NCBI RefSeq assembly: GCF_000425585.1
Contig: NZ_AUDS01000010.1
Location: forward strand, 1 to 64,000
Source: Terrimonas ferruginea DSM 30193
Lineage (GTDB): Bacteria > Bacteroidota > Bacteroidia > Chitinophagales > Chitinophagaceae
DNA length: 64,000 nucleotides
Reading direction: 5' to 3'
A model generated the notes under the pieces. The model was not told the DNA's origin. It did no database searches and saw nothing but the letters and a program-made list of their open reading frames with translations. Shown here one piece after another: positions 8,565 to 16,605 of this stretch; positions within the stretch are counted from its first letter, which is position 1; each line of letters opens with the position of its first letter. Made by a program: the position numbers and the translations under genes.

Positions 8565-9035
8565 TTAGGCAGGCTGACTATCACGCATCGCTTTGATCTG
8601 ATCGTGAGATTTTTTCAAACTGGTTTTCTGATCCATGATTACCTGGCGGAGTTCCGCTGGTAATTCTGCATCGCTGGCGAGTGCAGAATCATAAGCTTTT
8701 TGCGCGGCATCCTCGCCGAATTCGCAGGAGGCCAGGATTGCTTTACGGTCACTGCCGGAGAAAGTTGCTTTTACATCCATCCATGCGCGGTAAATTTTGC
8801 CGCTTACGGTGGTACCGTCTGCAGGTTCTGCACCGGCGCCCGCTACATGTTTGGTCAACTCGTTTACATACTTACGGCTTTCGGAAGCCATGGCGCTGAA
8901 CAAAGCGCGCAGATCGGCATCTTTTGAATCGGTTTCTTTCTCAGCTCTTTCATATCCCTCAATTCTGTCGTTATTGATACGGATGAGATCATTGAGTGCT
9001 TCTGTTGTTTTTTCATTGATAAGCATAACATTCAT
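8565..9035 (-). CDS. DUF2383 (PA2169-type) four-helix-bundle protein
   Basis: A 156-residue helical protein with the DUF2383 pattern: NDLIRINNDRIEGYERAEKE, then ALFSAMASESRKYVNEL, then GKIYRAWMDVKATFSGSDRKAILASCEFGEDAAQKAYD and a C-terminal helix. This is a ferritin-like fold family often found with stress genes; no enzymatic role is established. I chose MNVMLINEK at 9035; a longer frame from 9077 adds residues unlike the family. MLINEK at 9026 is also possible. A small hairpin (9056-9074) lies just upstream in the leader. Confidence 0.85.
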   Translation of the reverse strand: MNVMLINEKTTEALNDLIRINNDRIEGYERAEKETDSKDADLRALFSAMASESRKYVNELTKHVAGAGAEPADGTTVSGKIYRAWMDVKATFSGSDRKAILASCEFGEDAAQKAYDSALASDAELPAELRQVIMDQKTSLKKSHDQIKAMRDSQPA

Positions 9036-9055
9036 TTTTTGTGGTTTAAAAATCA

Positions 9056-9074
9056 CTCCCGTAAACACCGGGAG
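9056..9074 (-). promoter_or_regulatory. Leader hairpin before the DUF2383 gene
   Basis: Stem ctcccg / cgggag with a seven-base loop. On the minus strand it is followed by tgattttta and then the start codon at 9035, so it resembles a terminator or attenuator placed in a 5' leader. Between this hairpin and the topoisomerase stop at 9287 I see no gene or clear motif. Confidence 0.35.
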
Positions 9075-9286
9075 CAATAATTTCTACACCTGGACCTATT
9101 TACCGGAATATTCACGGCCCGGCATTCTGTTGAAAAGATATAGTGCAGTGTTTTTCAATGCACCATACTCTTAGTAAGAAAAAAACCATACCAAGAAACG
9201 GGATGGTTGAAAGGCGGGCGGTAATTTTTTTGAGCGAGAAGAATGAGCAGTCACTTAAAAGCTGACAGCCATACTAAAGCGAGGAA

Positions 9287-10354
9287 CTAACAGCAGCATT
9301 GCAAAATCTGCAACAGCAATTTTTCCTGCCGGCCCAGCCCGGATGGTGCTTTTAATTTCCCCGATTCCAGGCAGCCTGAAAGTTTTCCCTCTTCGTACAT
9401 CCGCACAAGCCCGGGGTGCACGTAATATTTTTTACAAACGCTCCGCGTATTGCCCAGTTTTTTACTCACTGTGTCAAAAACTTCCACCAATACTTTTTTT
9501 CTGCCCGTCACATGCTGGTCTTCAGGCTGGGAAAGCAGACAGGACAAGGCATGCAAGGAGCCGGCCCAGGTCCGGAAATCCTTGGCGCTGAAATCATTTC
9601 CGGTGGCTTCGCGGATGTATGCATTGATCATCCCTGAATCCACACTTCTGCGGCGGCCCTGCTCGTCATAATATTGAAATAATTCTTTTCCCGGAATATC
9701 ACGGCATTGTTTCACCAGCCGGGCGAGGCGTGGATGACGCAGGGTTATTTCCTGCAACACGCCTTTTTTTCCTTTGAAACAAAAACGAATCGTGTCTTTT
9801 TTTACTTCCACGTGTTTGTCTTTGAGCGTGGTGAGTCCGTAGGAACCGTAACGTTTTTCGTAGTCGCTGTTACCGACACGTATATAAGTATGCTGCATCA
9901 GTTCAATCACGGTGGCCATCACGTGTGCGGCGCTAAGGGAGGGTTCGGCCATGTCGCGCCTGATGGCGCGGCGGAGTTTGGGGAGTGCTTTACCGAATTC
10001 GAGGAGGCGATGGAACTTGGTTTCATTTCTCAGGGCATTCCATCCTTCGTGATAGCGGTATTGTTTGCGTCCGTTGAGGTCGTTGCCGGTAGCCTGGATA
10101 TGTCCGCGTGCGTGCGGGCAAATCCATACCTGCGACCAGGAGGGCGGAATGGCCAGCCGGCGGATCCGGTCGAGTTGCGCTTCGTTTGTAATATGTTTCC
10201 CACGATAGGTGTATCTGTAGCCTTTCCCTTTTTTCTGACGTACGATACCTTGCTGGTCAGCCGAAACATATAGTAAATGTGCCATGCGTGCGGCCTTGCG
10301 GTAATCGCGGTCGATCGCGCGGTGTTCGTGGTGTGTCAAAATCTTCTGCGCCAT
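9287..10354 (-). CDS. DNA topoisomerase IB (poxvirus-type)
   Basis: A 355-residue type IB topoisomerase that relaxes DNA supercoils through a 3'-phosphotyrosyl intermediate. The N-terminal part has GYRYTYRGKHITNEAQLDRI and IPPSWSQVWICPHARGHIQATG, typical of bacterial IB enzymes. The catalytic domain has YIRVGNSDYEKRYGSYGLTT, a KDFRTWAGS segment with the conserved Arg, and the C-terminal SVCKKYYVHP motif with the nucleophilic Tyr. In Bacteroidota it is an accessory topoisomerase, often near stress genes as here. The C-terminus ends in CCC. Confidence 0.93.
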   Translation of the reverse strand: MAQKILTHHEHRAIDRDYRKAARMAHLLYVSADQQGIVRQKKGKGYRYTYRGKHITNEAQLDRIRRLAIPPSWSQVWICPHARGHIQATGNDLNGRKQYRYHEGWNALRNETKFHRLLEFGKALPKLRRAIRRDMAEPSLSAAHVMATVIELMQHTYIRVGNSDYEKRYGSYGLTTLKDKHVEVKKDTIRFCFKGKKGVLQEITLRHPRLARLVKQCRDIPGKELFQYYDEQGRRRSVDSGMINAYIREATGNDFSAKDFRTWAGSLHALSCLLSQPEDQHVTGRKKVLVEVFDTVSKKLGNTRSVCKKYYVHPGLVRMYEEGKLSGCLESGKLKAPSGLGRQEKLLLQILQCCC

Positions 10355-10523
10355 TTATTCCGTTTATGTGTATATATAAGAAAGGAGTGCCAGAAATTTC
10401 ACGTGTATACACCGGCACGTTTGTGGAAAAACTTACGCAGTGAGGAAACGCAATGGCCTTCATTTTCCGTGTGATATTACTTGGTCCCACATTTGTTTTT
10501 ATAAATACCATAAACCACCCCAT

Positions 10524-10979
10524 ATGACCGACGCTAATTTGCAGTTCATCCGCGAGAAAATCTATTCCGTTCGTACTGCCCTGATGTACAGCCTGAGCGA
10601 AGAACAGATCCGGTTGCCCAATAGTGTGGTGCAGGCGGAGAAAGTAGACGACAGTGGCGACCTGTGGTTCGAATGTCAACGACCATCGGTTTTTCCGGGA
10701 CATTACAGCGAGGCTTTTCCGGCCAGACTGGTTTTTTACCGGAAAGGCAGCTCTTTTCATCTCGAAGTAAGCGGAAAGGCATACGTGGACAACCAGGAAG
10801 AAGATTATGGTCCGCTGCGTATAAGAATGCATATAACCAATGCATCCTATACGTTGTCGAGAAGCCACAACCGTAAATCAGGCATACAGGATTTGTTTCG
10901 CCGTATGGGACAATGGATCGGGAGGCAGCGTCAGCGCCGCGTAATTGTGGCAGGCCTGCAGCCAATTGAGCACTCTTAA
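10524..10979 (+). CDS. Small split-barrel-like protein (possible pyridoxamine 5'-phosphate oxidase fold), copy 1
   Basis: A 151-residue soluble protein starting MTDANLQFIREKIYSVRTAL. The order (N-terminal helix, VVQAEKVDDSGDLWFECQRP, FPARLVFYRKGSSFHLEVSGKAYV) resembles flavin-binding split-barrel general stress proteins, with a basic C-terminal tail (RRMGQWIGRQRQRRV). No flavin-binding residue can be named with certainty. It resembles the next gene along its first 60 residues, so the two are likely tandem paralogues, 13 bases apart and co-transcribed. The frame could extend to an upstream ATG at 10440, but that part looks non-coding. Confidence 0.6.
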   Translation: MTDANLQFIREKIYSVRTALMYSLSEEQIRLPNSVVQAEKVDDSGDLWFECQRPSVFPGHYSEAFPARLVFYRKGSSFHLEVSGKAYVDNQEEDYGPLRIRMHITNASYTLSRSHNRKSGIQDLFRRMGQWIGRQRQRRVIVAGLQPIEHS

Positions 10980-10992
10980 AAAAAAGACCGTC

Positions 10993-11385
10993 ATGAGCAC
11001 AACCTTGAATTACATCAAAAGAAAAGTTACCAGCATACGTTTCGCCATCCTGCGTTGCCGTAATGAGCAAACCAATAAATCATGGCAGATCAAAGTGGAT
11101 CCTGCAGGCAATGAAAACCTGGAATGCGTGTTGGACACGGATGTGGCACTGGAGGACGTGCTGGATCAGAACGTCAATATCGTTCAAAAGGACAAGGATA
11201 ATTATCTCTATATCACAGGCCGTGTTGTACCCAAAGAGAGCGGCGACCGCCGTACGTTTTCTATTTCCATCCTTAAAGCCTGCTGGTTTATCCGCAAAAG
11301 CCGCGGACACGTATCCTGGCTACAGGAAAAATATGTGTATGAAAATTTTCTTTCCGAAGACATAGAAATGGAAATGGCTTCCTGA
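10993..11385 (+). CDS. Small split-barrel-like protein, copy 2
   Basis: A 130-residue protein (MSTTLNYIKRKVTSIRFAIL ...) that aligns with the preceding product: YIKRKVTSIRFAIL against FIREKIYSVRTALM, and KVDPAGNENLECVLD against KVDDSGDLWFECQRP. No signal peptide or membrane segment. Function is inferred only from the weak resemblance to the PNPOx-like stress proteins. Its stop codon abuts the stop of the convergent oxidoreductase gene, within TGATCA. Confidence 0.6.
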   Translation: MSTTLNYIKRKVTSIRFAILRCRNEQTNKSWQIKVDPAGNENLECVLDTDVALEDVLDQNVNIVQKDKDNYLYITGRVVPKESGDRRTFSISILKACWFIRKSRGHVSWLQEKYVYENFLSEDIEMEMAS

Positions 11386-12588
11386 TCAGCGGTCAAAGGA
11401 AAAAATAGCTTCGTCTTTATTTTTTACCCCGGTCAATTTATCACGGATCATATCGGCAGCAAGTACGCTGAACGTGATCCCGTTTCCCCCAAAGCCTAAG
11501 GCAAAAGAAGTGTGTGGCCGCTGGCGTACACTGCCGATATAAGGCAACCCATCCTTCGTACTTGCAAAGTTCCCCACCCATTTAAAATCTGTTTTGAGGT
11601 TGAGATCCGGAAACAGGGAAGCGAATGAAGCTTCCAATGCTTTCACTTTCGTATTGAGCGCCCGGTCGCGGCGTGCAGGATTGGTAAAAGGACTGTCTTT
11701 TCCTCCTACGATAATGCGGTTGTCGGTAGTAGTTCGCATATACAGGTAGGGCGTCGCCGTTTCCCATATCAGCGCATTGCGATGCCAGAAGTCAGCAGTA
11801 CGGAAAGGTTCACTGGCCAAGGCAAATGTGGAATGTAGTTGCTGCACCGTAAACGGAAGATATTGTTCCGATTCATAGCCACATGCAATCACCAGGTGTC
11901 GGGCTTTGACGCGGAAATTTTCACTGGTTTTCAGTTCTACGCCACGTGTTTCGTGACGAATATGTGTGATGGCGGTATTGTCATACACACGGCCCCCCAT
12001 GGTGATGAATTTTTTAAAAATGGCGTGGGTGATACGGTAGGCATCGGCTTCCGCACCTTCGCGCGATAAAAGCCCGGCAGGTTTATCAAAGCCGAACAAC
12101 CGCTTAACATCGGAAGAATCGAGCCATTGGAGCTCAATGCCTGCTTGTTGCCGCAGGGAAAATTCTTTTTCCAGATCCTTTACATGCGATTGGAACGACG
12201 CATACTGAAGACTGGGGCGGTAACGAAACACGCCCGGCTCTTCCAATTGGCCGCATATTTCTTTAAGCCGGTGAATGGCATCGCGGCAAAGAAGGTAGCT
12301 GCGTGTGGCGTTTTTTTCTCCAACCATTCCACATAGTTTGTGCAATGGGGTATCGATTTCATACTGTAGCAAAGCCGTACTGGCGGCCGTACTTCCGGTA
12401 GCGGTATGTCTTCTGTCGAACACGACCGTTGTTAATCCTGCCTGCTGCAGTTGCCAGGCTACCAAAGCGCCGCTTATTCCGCCGCCCATAATAGCCACGT
12501 CTGCACGGATGTCTTTGTCCAAGGAGGGATAACTGCGGATAATACCATGACGCAGCAGCCAGTAAGGCGAAGGAGAGCGAAGATTCAT
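11386..12588 (-). CDS. FAD-dependent oxidoreductase, DAO (glycine/D-amino-acid oxidase) family
   Basis: A 400-residue flavoprotein. The Rossmann FAD motif is near residue 33 (DVAIMGGGISGALVAWQLQQ), followed by VVFDRRHTATGSTAASTALL, the FAD-contacting segment of DAO-type oxidases. A C-terminal ASTKDGLPYIGSVRQR ... FALGFGGNGITFSVLAADMI block closes the FAD domain. The substrate is unknown; the family oxidises secondary or primary amines. It appears monocistronic and convergent with the small paralogue pair. Confidence 0.87.
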   Translation of the reverse strand: MNLRSPSPYWLLRHGIIRSYPSLDKDIRADVAIMGGGISGALVAWQLQQAGLTTVVFDRRHTATGSTAASTALLQYEIDTPLHKLCGMVGEKNATRSYLLCRDAIHRLKEICGQLEEPGVFRYRPSLQYASFQSHVKDLEKEFSLRQQAGIELQWLDSSDVKRLFGFDKPAGLLSREGAEADAYRITHAIFKKFITMGGRVYDNTAITHIRHETRGVELKTSENFRVKARHLVIACGYESEQYLPFTVQQLHSTFALASEPFRTADFWHRNALIWETATPYLYMRTTTDNRIIVGGKDSPFTNPARRDRALNTKVKALEASFASLFPDLNLKTDFKWVGNFASTKDGLPYIGSVRQRPHTSFALGFGGNGITFSVLAADMIRDKLTGVKNKDEAIFSFDR

Positions 12589-12710
12589 ATTGGTGGAACT
12601 TGATGAAAGATGCGGTCTAAGGTGTTCTAAAATAATGCCATCTGTACGTATATGCTAATAAGTGACGCATGGCATCATTTTTTCATAAACAAGAGCAAAG
12701 AATGATAACC

Positions 12711-12887
12711 ATGAAAAAAGCACTCTATATATCCTCTTTATTGTTCCTGGCCGCCTGGGTGGCCTGCTGTTTTGTATTCAAATGGGGAATGCCGGGTTAT
12801 ATTTTCCTCCTGGTGTCGGCATTGCTGGCTGTGCAGGGGGTGTTGTTATGCCCAAAGACAGTGATCAACAAGGAATCCATTTCATAA
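12711..12887 (+). CDS. Small two-helix membrane protein
   Basis: A 58-residue protein from MKKALYISS with two hydrophobic segments (LLFLAAWVACCFVFKWG and YIFLLVSALLAVQGVLL) joined by a short MPG turn. It resembles the tiny lmo0937/DUF5670 membrane proteins found beside DUF1328 and DUF2383 genes in Bacteroidota, but is too short for a secure assignment. In-frame starts at 12702 and 12669 are possible; I prefer the one just before the KK-hydrophobic segment. Confidence 0.55.
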   Translation: MKKALYISSLLFLAAWVACCFVFKWGMPGYIFLLVSALLAVQGVLLCPKTVINKESIS

Positions 12888-12919
12888 AAATAAAGCTACC
12901 GGGGATGTGGGAGGTTGGT

Positions 12920-12927
12920 TATCTTTG
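12920..12927 (+). promoter_or_regulatory. -7 box for the histidine kinase gene
   Basis: TATCTTTG, matching TAnnTTTG; predicted start near 12934 and a leader of about 25 bases. Confidence 0.45.
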
Positions 12928-12958
12928 AGCAACCACCACCGCAAACTCTAAAACCTAC

Positions 12959-14362
12959 ATGCCACTTTCAAGAATTAAAATCAGATGGGGCTACCTGATT
13001 GCATTTGTATTGATGCTGGTATCCTATTATTTGATCTTTTTCATCATTCAAAAATTGGCGGGCGAAACCGGTAAAATGAGTGAGTCGTTCGGCCTGGTCC
13101 GGAACCTCGATCTCATCAAATCGGAACTCATCGATGCTGAAACGGGCGTACGTGGGTATATGCTTACGAAAGAAGAACCCTTTCTCGAACCATGGAAGGC
13201 CAGTTCAAAACGCGTGATGCCGATCTATGATAGTCTGGAGCGTGTGGCGGAAAGATCGGGAAGAGACTACATCCCCCAACTTTTATTACTCAAAAACCTG
13301 CTCGACCGGCGGCTGCACTCGCTTGACCGGGCGCTGCAAAATTTCCGTGAAAACGGGCAGGTGCTTACGCCCCAGATTTTAGCTGCACGCGAGAGTAATA
13401 AAATCCAGACTGATAGTATCCGTTTACTGATCGCACAGATGCAGGGGCATGAAATTCATCTGATGTCGGAACAGGAGACAAAATTGAAAGGATTCTTTGG
13501 AAGTACCTGGCTGATCACTACCACTTCGCTGGCGATTGCCATTATCACGATCATTTCCTCCATACTCATTTATAACCGGGAAAGCAAAGCGCGTCTCAAG
13601 GCCGTAAGGGATTCGAGGGATTACAGTCTGCAGCTCGAACAACGGATCAATGAACTTAACCGTGTAAATAAAGAACTGGAGGAGTTGAAAAGCGTGGAGA
13701 AATTTACGGCAACCGGACGTATTGCGCGTACGATCGCGCATGAGGTGCGGAACCCGCTTACTAATATCTCGCTGGCCTCCGAGCAACTGAAAGAACTTAC
13801 CGGAACCGAATCGGAAGCGATGCTGCTGCACGATATGATCAGCCGTAACGCCACGCGCATTAATCAACTGGTGTCAGACCTGCTCAACTCTACGCGTTTC
13901 GCACAACTGGAATACTCATCAGTACCCGTAACGGAAATACTGGAAGAAACGCTCGAGATGGCCGCCGACCGCATTGAGCTGAGCCAGGTGAGCGTGGAAA
14001 GGAATTTCGAAAGTAACTGTGATGTATGGGTAGACCGTGAAAAGATAAAACTGGCTTTTTTGAATATCATCCTGAATGCGCTGGAGGCAATGGAAAAGGG
14101 AAAAGGCGTACTTCAAATCTCTACCCGCGGGCAATATAACCGGTGCATGGTGGAGATCCGCGACAATGGGGTGGGGATGGATGAGGAAACACTGATGAAA
14201 CTGTACGAGCCTTACTTTACCGGCAAACCCAAAGGCAATGGCCTCGGTCTCACCAATACGCAGAATATCATCCTTAACCACAAGGGGAGCATTCATGTCA
14301 GAAGTACCGTAGGTAATGGTACTACCTTCACAATCACACTTTTACAGGAGGCGCAAAGCTAA
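12959..14362 (+). CDS. CHASE3-domain sensor histidine kinase
   Basis: A 467-residue inner-membrane kinase. Helix 1 is about 11-32. A periplasmic CHASE3 domain follows (about 38-175), with DLIKSELIDAETGVRGYMLT and the SNKIQTDSIRLLIAQM segment. Helix 2 is about 183-203. A coiled coil (about 210-245) leads to the dimerisation domain with phospho-acceptor His261 in RTIAHEVRNPLTN. The ATPase domain has LNIILNALEAM (N box), IRDNGVGMDE (G1) and GNGLGLTNTQNII (G2). The signal is unknown. The gene runs into a convergent response-regulator gene, a likely partner. Confidence 0.93.
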   Translation: MPLSRIKIRWGYLIAFVLMLVSYYLIFFIIQKLAGETGKMSESFGLVRNLDLIKSELIDAETGVRGYMLTKEEPFLEPWKASSKRVMPIYDSLERVAERSGRDYIPQLLLLKNLLDRRLHSLDRALQNFRENGQVLTPQILAARESNKIQTDSIRLLIAQMQGHEIHLMSEQETKLKGFFGSTWLITTTSLAIAIITIISSILIYNRESKARLKAVRDSRDYSLQLEQRINELNRVNKELEELKSVEKFTATGRIARTIAHEVRNPLTNISLASEQLKELTGTESEAMLLHDMISRNATRINQLVSDLLNSTRFAQLEYSSVPVTEILEETLEMAADRIELSQVSVERNFESNCDVWVDREKIKLAFLNIILNALEAMEKGKGVLQISTRGQYNRCMVEIRDNGVGMDEETLMKLYEPYFTGKPKGNGLGLTNTQNIILNHKGSIHVRSTVGNGTTFTITLLQEAQS

Positions 14363-14369
14363 AAAACGG

Positions 14370-14393
14370 GGAAAAAAATCCTCAGAATGAGGA
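14370..14393 (-). terminator. Short intrinsic terminator of the response regulator gene
   Basis: Stem tcctca / tgagga with a gaa loop (14379-14393), followed on the minus strand by a run of seven T. Confidence 0.6.
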
Positions 14394-14394
14394 G

Positions 14395-14820
14395 TCAGGA
14401 CAGGATCTTGTCCACGATTTGCAAAATAATTTCGCGGGTAAAAGGTTTACCGATAAAAAAATCGGCGCCATTGTGATAAGCTTTTTCACGATCGGCCGCC
14501 GTATCATGTGCGGTGACCATGATCACCCGTGAAGAGGGGTGCTGTTTTTTGATCTGCTGGATGTATTCGATTCCCATACCATCGGAAAGATGGTTGTCTA
14601 AAAAGATAACTGATGGAGAATCACGTTTCTGCAGGCGGTCGCGCGCCTCTGTAAGGCTGGTGACGTACTCTGCATCCACTTCACGGTGACGCAAAATACC
14701 TTTCAGCAGGTAACAGATGTCAACTTCATCATCAATGATCAGCGCCGTAGGTTTATGTCGGGTTGTCTCTCCCATTAGTATTGATCCATCTTCGGGGCTC
14801 ACAGTATCATCTTCACACAT
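14395..14820 (-). CDS. Single-domain response regulator
   Basis: A 141-residue receiver: acidic pocket IIDDEVD (about 28-34), phospho-acceptor Asp75 in VIFLDNHLSD, conserved Thr in VIMVTAHDT and the Lys in FIGKPFTRE. There is no output domain, so it probably acts by protein contact or as a phosphorelay intermediate. ATG 14820 was chosen because a -7 promoter box lies at 14867-14860; the upstream start at 14862 would fall inside it. ATG 14775 is also possible. Encoded between, and opposite to, the CHASE3 kinase and the NtrC-type regulator. Confidence 0.9.
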   Translation of the reverse strand: MCEDDTVSPEDGSILMGETTRHKPTALIIDDEVDICYLLKGILRHREVDAEYVTSLTEARDRLQKRDSPSVIFLDNHLSDGMGIEYIQQIKKQHPSSRVIMVTAHDTAADREKAYHNGADFFIGKPFTREIILQIVDKILS

Positions 14821-14859
14821 AAAAAAATTATTACTCTTCCTATCTGTCAATTTTAACGC

Positions 14860-14867
14860 CAAATATA
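14860..14867 (-). promoter_or_regulatory. -7 box for the response regulator gene
   Basis: TATATTTG on the minus strand, about 40 bases before the chosen start; predicted leader about 33 bases. Confidence 0.5.
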
Positions 14868-14977
14868 AATTTGCGTTTTAAAGTTTTATAACCGATTAAC
14901 TCCGGCATGATTTGAGCATAATAGGCAACATACCCGGTAAAAAAACGTAACTTTCACTACTCAACAACATTAGTCCC

Positions 14978-16426
14978 ATGAGCAAAAAAATCCTCATTAT
15001 TGACGACGATATGGACCTGTGCCTGCTGCTCAGCCGCTTCCTTACTAAAAATGGTTTTGAGACCGAAATGTCTCATTCGGGCTCGAAGGGGATAGCCAAA
15101 TTCCAGGAGGGCAGATTTGATGTGGTGATATGCGACTACCGCCTGGGTGACATGGAAGGTATTGATGTGCTCAAGGCCTTGCGCAAAGAAAACCCGGCCG
15201 TGAAAGTGCTGATGATTACGGGTTACTCCGATATCAAAACTGCGGTGGAAGTGATCAAGATCGGCGCTTTCGATTATATCGTGAAGCCCCTGATCCCCGA
15301 CGAAGTATTGAGTGTATTGAGCAAAGCAATTCAACAACCCGCATCTTCCGTGCTGCCGGCAACCGATGCCGAAGCAGAAAAATCACGTGCTTCAGGTGGC
15401 CGCGCCAAACAACCGGTGTACGCCAACGACGAATTCATGATCGGAAATTCACCCGCTACCAAAGCGCTGTATGACCAGATCAATATTGTAGCCGCTACCA
15501 ATTACAGCATCATCCTTTATGGAGAAAGCGGTACCGGTAAGGAAGTAATTGCTAAAACGATTCATAATCTCAGCAACCGCCGCAGTAAGCCCTTTGTGGC
15601 ACTGGACTGCGGTACATTGTCGAAGGAGCTGGCAGGAAGCGAACTTTTCGGACACGTGAAAGGAGCTTTCACCGGCGCCCTGCAGGATAAAGAAGGTCAT
15701 TTTCAGTTGGCCGATGGCGGTACTTTATTCCTCGATGAGGTGGCCAACCTCTCACTCGATGTACAGGCAACCCTGCTGCGTGTGATCCAGGAACGGAAGT
15801 ACAAACGCGTGGGTGGTAACAAAGAAACCAATGTGGATGTACGCATCATCGTAGCTTCCAACGAAAACCTGCAGGATGCTTACCGCAAAGGCAAATTCCG
15901 CGAAGACCTTTATCACCGTTTCAACGAATTTTCCATTAATCTGCCACCATTGCGTGCGCGGAAAGAAGATATTTTGTCTTTTGCCAATTTCTTCCTGGAA
16001 AAAACCAACGACGAGTTGCAGAAGGAAGTGGCCGGTTTCGAAGAAAATGTATTACAGGCCTTCATGCAATATGGCTGGCCGGGCAACCTGCGTGAGTTCC
16101 GTAACGTGGTCCGCCGCGCAGTACTGCTGACCGAGCCGGGCAAACTCATCAAGATTGATACATTACCCTGGGAGATCACCAACGCCGGCGCACTGCCCGC
16201 GATGAGTACACCGCTCAACAGCGCCACCACTGCCAACGAAGTCAAACCCGCTGTGAAAGCGCAGCCAGGTAAGGAACTCGATCTGAAAGATGCGGCCGGC
16301 AGAGCGGAATATGAAACGATCATGGCCGTGCTTCAACAGGTAAACTTCAACAAGAAAAAAGCCGCGGAGATGCTCAACATCGACCGGAAGACTTTATACA
16401 ATAAGATTAAGAATTTTCAAGACTAA
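14978..16426 (+). CDS. Sigma-54-dependent NtrC-family response regulator
   Basis: A 482-residue activator. The receiver domain (about 1-120) has Asp53 as phospho-acceptor (VVICDYRLGD). The AAA+ domain (about 145-385) has Walker A GESGTGKE (about 182), the sigma-54 contact loop GAFTGA (about 230), Walker B GGTLFLDEV and an R-finger region REDLYHRFNEF. The C-terminal Fis-type helix-turn-helix (about 438-480) reads VNFNKKKAAEMLNIDRKTLY. It would drive sigma-54 promoters. Its kinase could be the CHASE3 protein two genes away. Its start lies about 157 bases from the divergent single-domain regulator. Confidence 0.95.
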   Translation: MSKKILIIDDDMDLCLLLSRFLTKNGFETEMSHSGSKGIAKFQEGRFDVVICDYRLGDMEGIDVLKALRKENPAVKVLMITGYSDIKTAVEVIKIGAFDYIVKPLIPDEVLSVLSKAIQQPASSVLPATDAEAEKSRASGGRAKQPVYANDEFMIGNSPATKALYDQINIVAATNYSIILYGESGTGKEVIAKTIHNLSNRRSKPFVALDCGTLSKELAGSELFGHVKGAFTGALQDKEGHFQLADGGTLFLDEVANLSLDVQATLLRVIQERKYKRVGGNKETNVDVRIIVASNENLQDAYRKGKFREDLYHRFNEFSINLPPLRARKEDILSFANFFLEKTNDELQKEVAGFEENVLQAFMQYGWPGNLREFRNVVRRAVLLTEPGKLIKIDTLPWEITNAGALPAMSTPLNSATTANEVKPAVKAQPGKELDLKDAAGRAEYETIMAVLQQVNFNKKKAAEMLNIDRKTLYNKIKNFQD

Positions 16427-16427
16427 G

Positions 16428-16457
16428 AAAAAACCCGGCTGAAGGCCGGGTTTTTTA
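16428..16457. terminator. Bidirectional intrinsic terminator
   Basis: Stem aaaaaacccggc / gccgggtttttt with a five-base loop right after the NtrC-family stop. The symmetric A and T runs allow use on both strands. Confidence 0.85.
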
Positions 16458-16460
16458 ATG

Positions 16461-16575
16461 TGTAAATGTGTAAATATGTAAATGTGGAAATGGCAATAAG
16501 TTATTGACCGACCGACAGTCATGATACTTATCAGTCGGAAACTTCAGGTATCACATCATTTACACATTTACACAT
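16461..16575. repeat. Inverted pair of TGTAAATR 8-bp arrays
   Basis: Left arm 16461-16492: tgtaaatg, tgtaaata, tgtaaatg, tggaaatg in 8-bp phase. Right arm 16557-16572: two units in the opposite orientation. About 65 bases of unrelated sequence lie between. Located between two convergent genes, next to a terminator. Confidence 0.8.
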
Positions 16576-16605
16576 GGCCCCTTCCGAAGGAAGGGCATAT
16601 TCTTC

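Noticed and set aside
10257-10868. Minus-strand ORF of 203 codons between topoisomerase IB and the split-barrel-like gene
   Set aside because: It overlaps the topoisomerase start and lies antisense to the better-supported plus-strand gene.
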